Positions 19,395-31,535 of a stretch of 64,000 nucleotides of DNA are shown here, one piece after another; the stretch's first letter is position 1, and every line of letters begins with the position of its first letter. This DNA comes from Cyprinodon diabolis. Its lineage: Eukaryota > Chordata > Actinopteri > Cyprinodontiformes > Cyprinodontidae. Location of the stretch: contig CM060076.1 in assembly GCA_030533445.1 (NCBI GenBank), positions 10,470,001 through 10,534,000 of the forward strand, read 5' to 3'. The notes beneath the pieces were generated by a model that saw only the letters and a list, made by a program, of their open reading frames with translations, was not told the DNA's origin and did not search any database. Position numbers and translations under genes: made by a program.

Positions 19395-20585
19395 TTATGT
19401 AAAAAAGAGAAACGAATCAATACAATTCAAGAATACAAAAGGAAATTTAATGTGTAACTTTTATTATAAAAAATTCTCCAGATTTGTTGTTGTTGTTGAT
19501 ATTGGTTATGAGTGGGAATAATCTCCTGTATGTGAAGATGCCTCTGACTAAACACCCTCCTTTGATGTAATGCAGACTTATGAAGAGGATTCATGGGGTT
19601 GACAATAAAAATTCATATTTTTCACAGTAATCTGCAGGGATTACACTGCAATCTTTAGAATAAAACTAACCTTCCCTATCAGCTTGTTGAAGGCTTTTTA
19701 AGTGTCTAGCTTTGATTCTGCTACACTTATAAAGGCTTTTATCATTTGCTACTTCTGCAAATGAAAGCCGGAGTTGTACAAGTGAAAAAGGAACAGTGAT
19801 ATTACAATATTCGACAGTGTCCTACGCTGCTGTCCACCTGGTTAGATCATGTCCCTTAAATCTTACAAACCAGACTCTATCAATCAAAGAATTTGATTTT
19901 CACAGAGCATTTAGATCAATGGTTAGCCAGCAGAGTGCTGCCTGGTTTGTTCAGATGCCAGTGGATTTGTTAAAGGTGGTGTATGATTGAAGCCAGGGAA
20001 GTTTTTTATTTAAGGATCAAGTTAATCTAGTGTTGTATATGAAAATGCATAACAGTAAAAAAGATAAACAGAGAAAGGTACATTACATTGGTACTGTATT
20101 TGATATGGATGAGCAGACTATCCCCCTAATTTCTTTTTTTCAATAAAGAGTTTTTTAATAGCTTTACTAGAGTGGAGTTCAAATGCTACAGTTACAGGAG
20201 TGTTTGTTAAACTGTAAACTGTGGGAAATAAGGCATGAACATTATTAATGTTTTTGCTGATGATCTCTGAAAAAAGATTACCTTACAATTTTCATTTTAA
20301 GTTATATATTCAGCTCCAATCTGGGTCAATATCCAAATTAAATACATGCCTAAGGCTTTCCAAAAATGTGCGCTCTACGTCAAAAGCTAGAATATTGCAT
20401 GTCTTACGGTTGGATACCACTGTTAACGCTGCCATGCAAAATGTGACATGCAAGCTTGAGGACCAACTGTAAACAGCTTTGGACAGCAACAAGTCACACT
20501 CTGCACTATTGTGTGGGCTCGTCGAGTGCCTGTGCTATATTCTTGTGCAAATTATAGTTCTATATCCTTTAGAGTTAACAACAGA
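19395..20585. other. Spacer, nothing recognised
   Basis: AT-rich sequence with only short open frames lacking motifs. No element boundaries seen. Confidence 0.3.
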
Positions 20586-21010
20586 ATATCTTTTATTGTC
20601 CTTCAGGGGGGACATTCGGGTGTACCAGCAGTAAAGTGACAGGCAAATGCAAGAATGCAGATTCAGAGAAATATAAAATAAGGTTGATACTGTGTATTGA
20701 GGGAAATGTGAAGCATAAGAGAAAAATATATGTATAGTTATCTGAGAAAGAATAGGTAGAGAAATGTGGAGTTAGAATTTTGATATACAGCTGCTGTACT
20801 TCAAATGATCTCTGTCTCCTTAGCAGGTAGGTCTGCAACAGTATCAGTTTCCCTGATTTTCAGCAGTGTGTCTGTTACTGGGGAAATTTACTACTAGTCG
20901 TTTGAACTTTTATATTTGATGAGGAGGTGGTTCTGATCGCAGCAGTCCACCAAACTCTGTATACACTGTCTGTAGCCTGAAGGCCTAATCTTCAAAGATT
21001 CCACATAAGA
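20585..21010 (-). mobile_element. Possible LINE 3'-end fragment
   Basis: Plus-strand text tcttttattgtccttcaggggggacattc, reverse-complemented, gives a cccctgaaggacaataaaaga end, which resembles 3' ends of Rex/CR1-like fish LINEs. Nearby degenerate sequence (gcagtccaccaaactctgtatacactgtctgtagcctgaaggc) may belong to it. No coding core is recognisable, so this is a weak call. Confidence 0.3.
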
Positions 21011-23429
21011 CACACTAAACTATCTATATAAAAATGAAAGTAAAAAAACATTACCCGTGCACTAAGTGGAAGTGTTAGGATGAGAACAAACAGGTTTGTT
21101 CCACCTCATTTTGATTGGCAAGATGTGTGTGTAGTGTAAAAATAATAATAATAATAATTTATAAACCCTGGATTTAAACACTATAATTAAAAAAATATAT
21201 ATTATGAATAACAATGGTAATAAAGATTAATATTACTTATAATGCATTATAAATCAATACATCAATAACGACACTTATAAAACAATGAAAACTACAAACT
21301 AAATCTAAAAGATTAAACTTAATTTGTCCAATGAGTGGAGCTAGAAGATAGGTCAATCTGCTGGAGCTGTTGCAATGACTGGATTCCTCACTCAGGTATA
21401 TAGAGAGTTTTCATTGGTTGAACTTTTATTCATGTGCTCTTGCAAAAAAAATAAATAAATAAATAAAATTCTAATTTAAACTTTTAATTCATTCATTCTG
21501 AATAAAACTTTACCTCAGGACACTCATTCTGCTTCACTGTTTAAACAGCACAGCATTATTCCTCTACAGTCACGTCCTAACAGAGAGCATAGAAGAGTCT
21601 TGCCTTCAGTGATCTTGTTTGAATGAAGTTGACAATGCTGATGATGTCAGTTAAAACGTCATTTAGCTCTGGTCAGAGCTGCCGTGATGCAAGTGCTTCC
21701 CTGTGTATGAAACAGTCAGTCCATTTTGCATTTAGAAAGACCTTACTAATGAGGACTTGCCTTCAGTTCCTCATCTCTGCTATGGTCTGCGTCCCGTCAC
21801 TGTGAACTCTGGCACAGTTTTCCCACTTCAGTCAGTGGGCATTTAGGTAAGAAGGTGCAATTGTTGCAGGTCTTTTATAAATTTAGCAACTGATTAGTTA
21901 AAAGTTTATCCTTTCGATTGATATTTTATGAAATTTCAGTCCAAGTTTAAACTAGAGCTTTTATCTCATTCAACTGGATATTTTTACTCAACCTGCCTTC
22001 TTGCAGTTTCTTCTGGTGCAAGGTATGATGGTTCAGGGAAGAGAGACCCTTCCTTTCTTTTCTTCCAAACACCCAAAATGGGCAAAGTCAATAAGTTTGG
22101 TGGAAGGGGCAGGGGAAAGCAACCAGAGAGAGCTTTAAGACAGACCTGTGGTTGTTAGACAGCACAGGGAAGGTTGCCAAACAACTTTTACAGCAAAGTG
22201 AGAAAATAACTGGATCTGTGCATGAGAGTTTTAGTTGTGGTAAATTCTTTCTTTGTGACTTTTATTTCTGGTTTATAAAACTACCAACATGTCCTCTAAC
22301 TAGTAGTTGATAAAGAAAAAAGTTCATATTTTAGCTGGAAAATAACTCAGCATATGTCTAAACTAACATTTACTTGCATGAAAGACCTAAAGTCTACCTG
22401 AAAAGGGTTGAAAATCTATGTTTAGATAGAAAGAAGCATATTAGGCTCAGCCAGACTGAGCCGAGTCAGATTGAGCTTCAGCTGGATTGCAGAGAAGAAA
22501 CGTTTAAGACTGTTTAAGATCTTCACAACTAGAATGGCGGCACACAGATACCGGAAAGCTGTAATTGCTGCAAACTGTGTTTTACAAAGTATTGACTAAG
22601 AAGGGCTATATGTAAACCAAACCAACATTTTGAAAAGCACTTCACAATTAAGCATTTGTTGGTGTAGGTCTAATGAAACTCCATACATAAAATACCAATA
22701 AACTTAATTAATGTCTGTGGTTTTATTTCTTACAAAACCTGATAAATTCAGCTGTAAGGGAGTGACATAGTTGGGAATACAAAGCCTTTCTGTTTACACA
22801 AATTTGATATTACTAACTACAGAAGAAATTATCTCACTTTAAAGGGTTATTTCTGTACACATTCCAGGTTTTTCTAAGGGGAATCATAATATGTCTTAGA
22901 AACTGGAGAGAGTATGGAAATGTTTGCAAATGAACCAGTAAAGATAACCCTATGAAGCAGTCTCATGTGGCTGTCTGTTTAAACCCAAGAAAAATCAAGT
23001 AAAATTAGACAAAGAGAAAAAAAATGAATTTCCCTGACTAAAACTACTACGAAATTCATTCAAATGGAATACTAGTTTTATTTAGATTTAAGCAGTCTTT
23101 GTGTCGTCAGCCTCTAATTAGTGTCTCTATCCGAGGACATAAAACATGACATCGCAGTTTCAGCACATTTCTTTGATGAGAAATCCTGTTATTCTATTAC
23201 AGCTGCATCCAACTAACTTCAAAGGAGTCTTTAAATTTTTGCTTCAGAAGCTGTCAGTAACACACTTTCACCATAAACACAAGGATTATGTTAAATAAAC
23301 ATGAATAATCATGGTAATGTTACCATGACAGTTTGTTATATGTTTTGAGAATTAGATCAATGGAGAGCACACAGATGAAAATGAGCTGACTCAACAGAGT
23401 AAAAAGTGTTTATAATTAATCAGCAAAAC
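21011..23429. other. 2.4 kb AT-rich spacer
   Basis: Contains (ata)n near 21142-21158 and (aaat)n near 21449-21467. No gene, LTR end or inverted-repeat element recognised; open frames here are at most 76 codons and without motifs. Confidence 0.3.
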
Positions 23430-23442
23430 AAAACTGTACATA
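23430..23442. repeat. 13-bp target duplication (left, Penelope-like element)
   Basis: aaaactgtacata here recurs at 27141-27153 just past the far end of the composite element, so the whole block entered in one event. The final base is shared with the element boundary and is ambiguous. Confidence 0.8.
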
Positions 23443-23784
23443 TGCTGATGAAGGTTCCTAATTCATCCAGGTCATAGTCATTCCGTAAAAATTCAAAAAA
23501 TATCCACTGGACTTGGTTTTCAAGATTTGAAGACGTTTCGCCACCTCTCCAGGAAGCTTTCTCAATTCAAATGTCTGGATCCGCAGTGAGTTTGAGTCTT
23601 ATATGGACAAGGCCTTGTATTGCTTGGAAACATGCAAAAGGTAACCGATAAATGGGTCGTTTAGTTCCATCGTTAGCCTGTAATATCTGAACCTGTCTAT
23701 GATTCTAGGGGTCGGTCGTTAAAGGGGGGATTGCCATTAAGGGGGGGATTGTCTCCTGTAATACCTGAAACCTGTCTATGATTG

Positions 23785-24228
23785 TTAAGGGTCGGTCGTT
23801 AAGGAGGTATTGTTCACCGGCTGGAGCGGGTAGGTCCCTCGTTCCTCTGTGATGGGGTGGGGGGTTTGGTGATATCTGGAAGGGATCATGTCTATGATTG
23901 AATTGTATGTTTTTGGAAGCTGGAATCTGAGTCCACCACCTCTGTTTAAAGCTGGTTTTTCTCTCTTAACATAGATGGCTTCCTTCACGCCCCTCTCAAA
24001 CCACCTATTTTCTTTATCCAGAATATGGACATTCTGGTCCTCAAAAGAATGTCCTTTGTCCACAAGGTGTAGGTGTACTGCGGAGTCTTGTCCCGAGGCG
24101 GCCGCTCTTCTGTGTTGGGCCATGCGTCTGTGGAGCGGTTGTTTGGTTTCTCCAATATAAAGATCAGAGCATTCCTCTCTGCACTGAACAGCATATACCA
24201 CTCCGCTCATATTCGGTCTGGGGGTTTT
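23785..24228 (-). pseudogene. GIY-YIG endonuclease domain, inverted truncated Penelope unit
   Basis: The minus strand carries only the C-terminal 140-odd codons of the Penelope polyprotein. The GIY-YIG signature is seen as GVVYAVQC...LYIGET, followed by the conserved HRRMAQHRRAA and a long C-tail ending at 23785. This copy keeps the segment between YIGE and RRMA that the forward unit has lost, and has no premature stop, so it preserves the better version of this domain. The 5' break is at 24228/24229, where it meets the forward unit; there is no reverse transcriptase and no promoter-proximal part. Confidence 0.85.
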
Positions 24229-24384
24229 TGAATTGAGAAAGCTTCCTGGAGAGGTGGCGAAACGTCTTCAAATCTTGAAAACCAAGTCCAGTGGATATTT
24301 TTTGAATTTTTACGGAATGACTATGACCTGGATGACTGAGAACCTTCATCAGCATATTGCACTCCATTTTGGGAAAGACACCCT

Positions 24385-26674
24385 TGGAATAACGCGTGAG
24401 TATGAGAAATTGCTTAGGAAACTTGCAGATTATAGGAATCATCTACGGTTCAATTTAAGATGTAGACAGCAAGGTCTCATTCCCAACAGTCTAAGACTGG
24501 TCTACTATTAAAGGGCACAGGGCAGAAGAGATTCTTAGGAATGCGCACAAAAAGCAGCTTAGTGAGAGGATTAGACAGACTCACTTCACAATTGAAGCTA
24601 TCTCGCACAAAATAGATCAGACAAAGCAGAAGCTATCCAAACTTCTCCCCGAAACCTTGTTTGAAGAAGTTGCCAGGTTGGTCAATAAAGTCAAGCTTTC
24701 ACAACATCATAAAACAAAAGAAAGACAAAAAGCCAAATTCAAAAGATTAAAACAGAAAGCAGCATTTAAACAAGAGAGCAACATGACTCAGGAGGATAAC
24801 ATCAACATCAAGGTTGAAGACAAGTGGGTCGAAAACCTATTTAGCAGACCACTGACAAAACCAGAGATGGATGTACTGAGTAAAGGCCTGAATTTTGCCA
24901 TTGCTCCACAAGAAGTACCCATTGTGGAACTGATCACGGCCACTGAATCGGCCACCAGGAACAACAACCTGGCTGAAACGGAGGCAGAGCAACTCAAAAT
25001 GAAGGTAACAGCCACCCTGTCCAGCGCCAAACCACCTCATTCTAACCTCACACCCCAGGAAATGAAAGCCATAACATCCCTGAGCCAGGACCAAAGCATC
25101 ACCATATTACCAGCAGACAAAGGAAGATGCACCGTAGTCCTCAACACCTCAGACTACCAAGACAAGTTATCACTCTACTGAAGGACACTAATACGTATGA
25201 ATCCTTGAAAAGAGATCCAACCAGCAGCTACAAAAAGAAAATAATAGATTATCTCAAACAACTTAAAAAAGACAAGGTAATTAACAGCACAGCCTATTTC
25301 AGATTATATCCAGGGGAGGAAATCCCATGCTTATATGGACTTCCAAAAATTCACAAAGAAGGGGCACCACTCAGGCCCATTGTCAGCAGCATTAACTCAG
25401 CAACATACAACATTGCTAAACAGCTTACTAATATCTTGGCTCCCTTGGTGGGGAACACACCACATCACATAGAAAACTCCAAAGACTTTGCCAACAAAGC
25501 CAAACATTTAAGGATGGCACCAGGAGAAACCCTGGTATCGTTCGATGTTACTTCACTTTTCACATGCATACCTATAACAGATGCAGTGGAAATAGTCAGG
25601 ACACGTCTTGAACAAGATAGTGATTTAAACAACAGGACTAATTTCACTCCGGACCAGATCTGCACATTACTGGGCCTTTGTCTTTCCACAACCTATTTCA
25701 AATTCAGGGGTAATTTTTACAGACAGAAGCATGGCTGCGCAATGGGATCTCCAGTATCACCAATTGTAGCCAATCTTTACATGGAAGAAATGGAAAAGAG
25801 AGCTTTAGACACTTTCAATGGGACACCACCAAGCCACTGGTTTAGATACGTGGATGACACTTTCGTCAAAATCCAGCTAGAGGAAGTGGAAGCTTTCACC
25901 AAACACATCAACTCTGTTGACCGTAACATCAAATTCACCAGAGAGGATGCCAAGGACAACAAACTACCCTTTCTAGACTGCCTGGTGAGCATGGAAGGAG
26001 ATGGAAGCCTAAACATTGAAGTGTATAGGAAACCTACTCACACAGACCAGTATCTTCTTTTTGACTCACACCACCCACTGGAACACAAACTCTCAGTCAT
26101 CAGAACCTTAAAACACCGGGCAGAACATGTCCCTACTAAAACAGATGGGAAGCAAAAAGAACAGAAACACATCAAAGATGCTCACCGAAACTGTGGATAT
26201 CCAAACTGGGCTTTTATCAAATCAGCAAGGAAATCCAAAAGACTCGCAACAGAAGACAGCGATGGGAAAATTAAACGCAAAAACATCACAATCCCTTATG
26301 TTGCTGGAGTGTCTGAAAAGCTCAAGAGGATTTTCTCCAAACACAAGATCCCAGTACATTTCAAGCCAAACCAAACCCTTAAACAGAGGCTAGTGCATCC
26401 TAAAGATAAAACCCCCAGACCGAATATGAGCGGAGTGGTATATGCTGTTCAGTGCAGCGAGGAATGCTCTGATCTTTATATTGGAGAATATAGACGCATG
26501 GCCCATCACAGAAGAGCGGCCGCCTCGGGACAAGACTCCGCAGTACACCTACACCTTGTGGACAAAGGACATTCTTTTGAGGACCAGAATGTCCATATTC
26601 TGGATAAAGAAAATAGGTGGTTTGAGAGGGGCGTGAAGGAAGCCATCTATGTTAAGAGAGAAAAACCAACTTAA
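24385..26674 (+). pseudogene. Penelope-like reverse transcriptase / GIY-YIG polyprotein, broken
   Basis: The conserved N-terminal part (REYEKLLRKLADYRNHLRF...) is readable from about 24395 and runs into a stop at 24509-24511. Coding continues one frame over (KGHRAEEILRN...), then changes frame again around 25165-25181. The reverse transcriptase proper follows: GLPKIHKEG and RPIVSS (about 25337-25390), FDVTSLFT (about 25541), CAMGSPVSPIVANLYME (about 25737) and the catalytic YVDD near 25847. The GIY-YIG domain (GVVYAVQC...LYIGE) starts near 26430. About 15 bases are missing just after YIGE compared with the inverted unit, and a premature TAA ends the frame at 26672-26674. The enzyme would copy its RNA at a nicked target; this copy is inactive. 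Confidence 0.88.
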
Positions 26675-27049
26675 AACAGAGGTGGTGGACTCAGATTCCA
26701 GCTTCCAAAAACATACAATTCAATCATAGACATGATCCCTTCCAGATATCACCAAACCCCCCCACCCCATCACAGAGGAACGAGGGACCTACCCGCTCCA
26801 GCCGGTGAACAATACCTCCTTAACGACCGACCCTTAACAATCATAGACAGGTTTCAGGTATTACAGGAGACAATCCCCCCCTTAATGGCAATCCCCCCTT
26901 TAACGACCGACCCCTAGAATCATAGACAGGTTCAGATATTACAGGCTAACGATGGAACCAACCGACCCATTCATTGGTTACCATTTGCATGTTTCCAAGC
27001 AATACAAGGCCTTGTCCATATAAGACTCAAACTCACTGCGGATCCAGAC

Positions 27050-27140
27050 ATTTGAATTGAGAAAGCTTCCTGGAGAGGTGGCGAAACGTCTTCAAATCTT
27101 GAAAACCAAGTCCAGTGGATATTTTTTGAATTTTTACGGA
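27050..27140 (+). repeat. 3' terminal repeat of the Penelope-like unit
   Basis: Starts in the tttgaattgagaaagcttcctgg text and ends at tttttacgga, where the 13-bp duplication begins. Same sequence as 24229-24320, and as the inverse of 23480-23570. The CTGGAGAGGTGGC-GAAAC-GTC stretch resembles a hammerhead-ribozyme core, which other Penelope elements are known to carry; not verified here. Confidence 0.7.
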
Positions 27141-27153
27141 AAAACTGTACATA

Positions 27154-29135
27154 ATTTTTACGGAGAAAAGTACTAGACGACATTTTGTATCTGCTTAATT
27201 TATAGTTCAATTAGAATCGATTTACTTTAATTCTGTCTAAGTATGTTATTATTAACAGTAATATATATTTTGAAATTTATGCTTAACTATCAGGACAATG
27301 TAATGTATATAATTATAGAAGGAACTGATGAATCAAATTTTTTTAAATATGACGTATTTTCAGTATGTGTCATATTGCACATATCACAGACACAGTTTAA
27401 TGTGGAAGCACTTGAGAGCACATCATAGCACCAGGCACCAGAAAAATGTACGCCACAATTACAAAAACATTTACATCGCGATTCGGTTTAGATTCAGACT
27501 AACTGGTTTGTTCAGTAAACCTGAATATCTCATAAATGTGGTTGCCAATCACACACTTGAAGTAAGGTAAGTTTCCACCCCCCACTCTCTCACATTCTGA
27601 AGGTCTAATCCACCAAAAGTTCTGCTAGAATCCTGGCTTGTCACACTGCCAGCAGCTACTACTGTTTCACAGTCAAACAGCTTGTTCACAGGAACTCTGA
27701 CCTTTAGCAAACTACAGTGAGTTTCTAGTACAACTGCCTCACAGCAACTAGATTTACTCTGGAACACGTTCCTATGGCACAGGAGCAACAGCTAAGGATA
27801 CAGGCAAATCAAAAATGCAATTCTGCTACACAAACAACGGTGCTGTTGATGCTTTAGGGCCAAGCATAGCTGCCATTGATAGATGCTTGGCCTGAAAAGA
27901 ATGAAGAGCTCTGTTTAATTTCCAGAAGTAATTGAGTTTTAGATAAAATGTTACAGTAAAGTTTGCCGCTACTGAACTCAATATATGCATTCATGTTTTG
28001 CTATTTTGCATGAGACATTCAGCAGTTTTAAGGAAAAATATGGTTTTATGACCAACCTGTAGCATTTACATCAATGTGGAAAATGTCCTATAAAAATAAT
28101 AACTTGCTGTATATAACTGTTTCCCCATTTCCCAGTAAGGCAGGGTGAAAACAGTTAGCTCTTAAAATATCCATCAGAATCTCTTAGAAGTGAAGTTCAA
28201 GACTAAACCACATGAATGGCTGATGACACCATATAAGTATTTTGGCAGCTATAATCTTTCTGGCACTCTCTCTCTCTCTGCCTGAAGTTTTTAGAGACAA
28301 CAGATAGTGTTCATTCTTTCTTTTGCCTAAGAGGGGATTTTAGAGCCGGTCCAATATGGAAAATAGTTTAGAAAAAATAAAATGGATAAGATGGACACCA
28401 GATGAGCTCTTTATTCTAGTTATTCAGCAATTGATCAAATTATGGCGTCAGTTGTGAATGAGCAAACAATTGGCAAATGGCTCAGTTCAGATAAGAAACA
28501 CAATTAGCCAAAAAAAAAATCTATTTACCTTTTCAAGCTATTAAAGATTTTCTAAATGAGAAAATATGAGGTCTTCCAGTTAAAATGTAAACCACTGTAC
28601 AGATATGGATTATCACTTTTCTTTTATTTCCTTGAAAAAGGTTTTAATTGTAAATACTGAGTAAAAAAAAAACAATCACTAAAACCAAAAACTAGCAGGT
28701 GAATATGCTTTCCCTGTTGCAACAAATCTGTCTCACATTATTGTGCTTTAGTATGGAAAGTTGACAATGTTGTGACTGCTTATTTTTTCACACAAATCAT
28801 GAAGCAGTTATCTCTCAATCCTTAATTTTGTTCCCCATGTAATCTTGCGTGAAACACTTCATGCTAAATATAAATTTTTCTACTTAAATACTCTGTGAGC
28901 AGAGATGGTGCCTGCTAGAGGGTGGGCTCAGAGAGGCGGGGGGGTGGTCTTTCTCAAAATTACATCATAAAGGGCATGAATTTCAAAAAGCATTTTGTGT
29001 AAAAAGGTGCAGAAAGGCAGTGAAGTTGATTTTTTTTTTATTTGTGAACCTCATATACAGGCTTCAGATTCATATGACTGTTACAAAATTTTTATAAAGT
29101 GAACGCTATAAGTATAATAAATATGCTGCAGCACA
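27154..29135. other. 2 kb spacer with no recognised gene
   Basis: AT-rich spacer including a (tctc)n tract near 28266-28279. The open frames (up to 80 codons) show no motif. No element termini seen. Confidence 0.3.
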
Positions 29136-29139
29136 TCCT

Positions 29140-29720
29140 TGTCTCTAGAGCTGGCAACTACGAAGTGGCAACTGAGGTTGAGGGGATGGACTCAATGATG
29201 GCAGAGTAGAAGTGCACCATCATTAACTTTGGTAGGCTGAACTTCATCAAATACTACTGGAAGTTTATCCTCAGCTGTGCCTTCTTATTGAGTTATATGA
29301 GCTCCTACTAAAGGTCCCGTGGGTTGATGGTACCTCAGAAGTACAAGAAATTCACAGTGGCAATAAAAAATTTGCACAGGAGGATGCAGGTGAGTGGGCC
29401 TGTACACTCTTTGTAAGATTCATGACCATCTCCACTGTATTTGTTTTTCTAGAGTATAGTCCATCAGATAATCAAAGTCCCGCCGGTAGTAGTTGTTGGT
29501 GTACAGGGAAAAGACTAGCACGTAAAGAATGCAACCTTGAGGGCAACTTCTGGTCCTGGAATCAGGGACCTGCTTTTTCAGCACCACATGCTCTTTTCTG
29601 TCTGTCAGGAAGTCTGTGGTCCATCTGCGAGCGGAATCAGGAGAGACTCAGCTGGGAGGGCTTGTTATGCAACAGGGCTAGAATGATGGTGTTGAAAGTA
29701 GAGCTGCACAGATCCTAATT
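29140..29720 (-). mobile_element. Rex1/CR1-type LINE reverse-transcriptase fragment
   Basis: Minus-strand translation near 29590-29710 gives SSTFNTIILALLHNKPSQLS...MDHRLPDRQKR, matching the stretch upstream of the catalytic core in Rex1/CR1-type LINEs (SSAFNTI.PALL..KL.QL ... DFLTDR). Sequence down to about 29140 is consistent with the following RT segments, with several stops and frame changes. The plus-strand 98-codon frame here (29422-29718) is its antisense shadow. Confidence 0.55.
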
Positions 29721-29724
29721 TTAG

Positions 29725-30130
29725 TATTGATTCAGTTATGGAAAAATAAAAATCAAAAATCTAGTTTCAATGATAGGGGGCCTGATCCATAAGGGCAGAT
29801 GTTATCACTCTATTTCTATAATAAATAAAGTAAGGTTAAAAAAGGTATTGAACAGAAGAAAAGTCTACCCCTTTATGGTCATTTGTCATTGATTTAATAT
29901 TTACATTAATTTAAAAACTATCAGTTGTTTTCAGGATAGAATTTTTCCAATAACCATCATTTACTATTTTTATTACATTTAAACTAATCTACATTTTTGG
30001 TATATACAGTTTTTTGAATTTCTTTAACAAAATTAGATTAAACATATTTTATTTTACCACATCATCATTTGGTTTAGATTAGTTTTTTACAGTTTTGTTT
30101 TATTTGAAAGACTTGTGTCCTCACAAGTTG
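29725..30130. other. Spacer, nothing recognised
   Basis: AT-rich, no features. Confidence 0.3.
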
Positions 30131-30134
30131 TTGA

Positions 30135-30155
30135 TCCATCCATCCATCCATCCAT

Positions 30156-30239
<84 letters not shown>
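30135..30239. repeat. Compound microsatellite (CATC)n-(AC)n-(TA)n
   Basis: Four to five CATC units, then a short AC run, then about 34 TA units from 30171 to 30239. The open frame reading YIYIYI... is an artefact of the TA tract. Confidence 0.95.
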
Positions 30240-30242
<3 letters not shown>

Positions 30243-31199
30243 GGCCAAAAAGATACCTTCCTCCTGAGGCTAGAGCTTCTTCATAGAATTTACACAGCAG
30301 GGCCCAAAACCCTAAAGAATAAGCTACCTTCAGCTGTTTGAGTCTGGGAAATAGTTATTTTGGTCCATTATGCATTGGTCTCCTTCACTAAGAAAGGGAC
30401 CAGAGGGTACGGTGCCTTGTGTAAGTGTGGTAATGTGGCCTTTTTGTCAAGTTTATTGCATGTTGTTTTCTAATTTTGGATTTTCTTTACTTTTGAACTG
30501 ATTTACTTGTTTTCATTTTTGTGTGTTGCATGTTTTTTCTGATTTTGTTTGGAGGTCACATTGCCACTCACACCTGGACACGCCCACACCAACGGCACAG
30601 GTGTTCCCCATCAGCCAGGCAGCGTGCAGGGACACTGATAAAAAGGCAGCTGTTTGGTTGGAGGGAAAAGTCCTGGACATGGGAAGGCAGAGACCGGACG
30701 TGGAGGGCCGTGGCCGGACTCTTACCCCTGGCTCACACCGACTCCGGTCTTACCGTTGCGGTGCGGTGGGTGCGGCGCCGCAGTAATTCCAAGTCATTAA
30801 AAAGACGTAAACCTCTCTCACCGGCTGCTGAGCTGTCCGACTGCGGTTACCGAGACACTCCGGCGCTGCAGAAAATTCAGCAAGAAAGCTATCCTTGCGG
30901 CGTGCCGGAGCCCTCCGCAACAAGCTCTCGCAAATATCCTTATTTGGGCCGTGTTATCGCGTGAAGTTATGTGAACTCAAGTGAACTTCTGTTAAATCTC
31001 CGGACCTGTTGCCGGAGCCGCAGAGCCGCATCGCACCGTAGTCAAAAGGGCGGTGTGAGAGGGGGTGTGCGGGAGTTGCGGTCTCCGTCGGCTCGGTAAC
31101 CGCACCGGAGCCAGTGTGAGCAAGGGGTAAGGAGAGCCAAACTGAGCGGGTGAGGGAGAAGCAGCAGGAGATTTTTTGAGACCGGTTGCCGCAGGCGCA

Positions 31200-31345
31200 C
31201 TGGAGCGGGGCGTACTGGAGCCAGGAGCTGAGGCGTGCTGGAGCGAGACAGTATGGAGAGCAGCGCATGGAGAGCGGCGCACTGGAGACCGGCGCACTGG
31301 AGAGCGGCGCACTGTAGAGCGGCGCGATGGAGAGCGGCACAGAGG
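31200..31345 (+). repeat. About 15-bp tandem repeat (ggagagcggcgcact)
   Basis: Six or more imperfect copies of a 14-15-base unit (ggagagcggcgcact and variants), best preserved at 31254-31340, inside the solo LTR. Confidence 0.8.
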
Positions 31346-31349
31346 CACG

Positions 31350-31535
31350 CTGGCGAGAGGACCGCGTGTTGGAGGAGACCTCACTGGTGCCAGCTATGCT
31401 GGCGAGGCCCGTACGCGCAGCATGCTGAACAGAGGACCGCGTGTTGGAGGTGACCTCACTGGTGCCAGCTATGATGGCGAGGCCCACACGCGCAGCATGC
31501 TGGCAAGAGGACCGTGCGTTGGAGGAAGGACTGCG
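31350..31535 (+). repeat. 75-bp tandem repeat, about 2.5 copies
   Basis: Units at 31350-31424 and 31425-31499, with a partial third from 31500. Each contains gaggaccgcgtgttggagg and ggtgccagctatg. The 75-base period is a multiple of three, so a reading frame stays open across it without implying a gene. Confidence 0.85.

Larger units (their letters stand above)
23442..27140 (+). mobile_element. Composite Penelope-like retroelement (inverted truncated unit plus forward unit)
   Basis: An inverted, 5'-truncated unit occupies 23442-24228 and joins directly to a forward unit at 24229-27140. Both end in the same terminal repeat, marked by ctggagaggtggcgaaacgtc and accaagtccagtggat. The forward unit has a terminal repeat at each side (about 24229-24357 and 27050-27140) with a Penelope-type reverse transcriptase and GIY-YIG domain between. 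This nested, inverted arrangement of Penelope terminal repeats is known for the class. A single 13-bp target duplication surrounds the pair. Coding is broken by at least two frame changes, an in-frame deletion and a premature stop. Confidence 0.88.

Noticed and set aside
30095..30286. 63-codon frame rich in YI repeats
   Set aside because: Direct product of the (TA)n microsatellite.
31200..31535. Possible CRISPR-like array
   Set aside because: The repeats are contiguous tandem units with no unique spacers, in a eukaryotic LTR.
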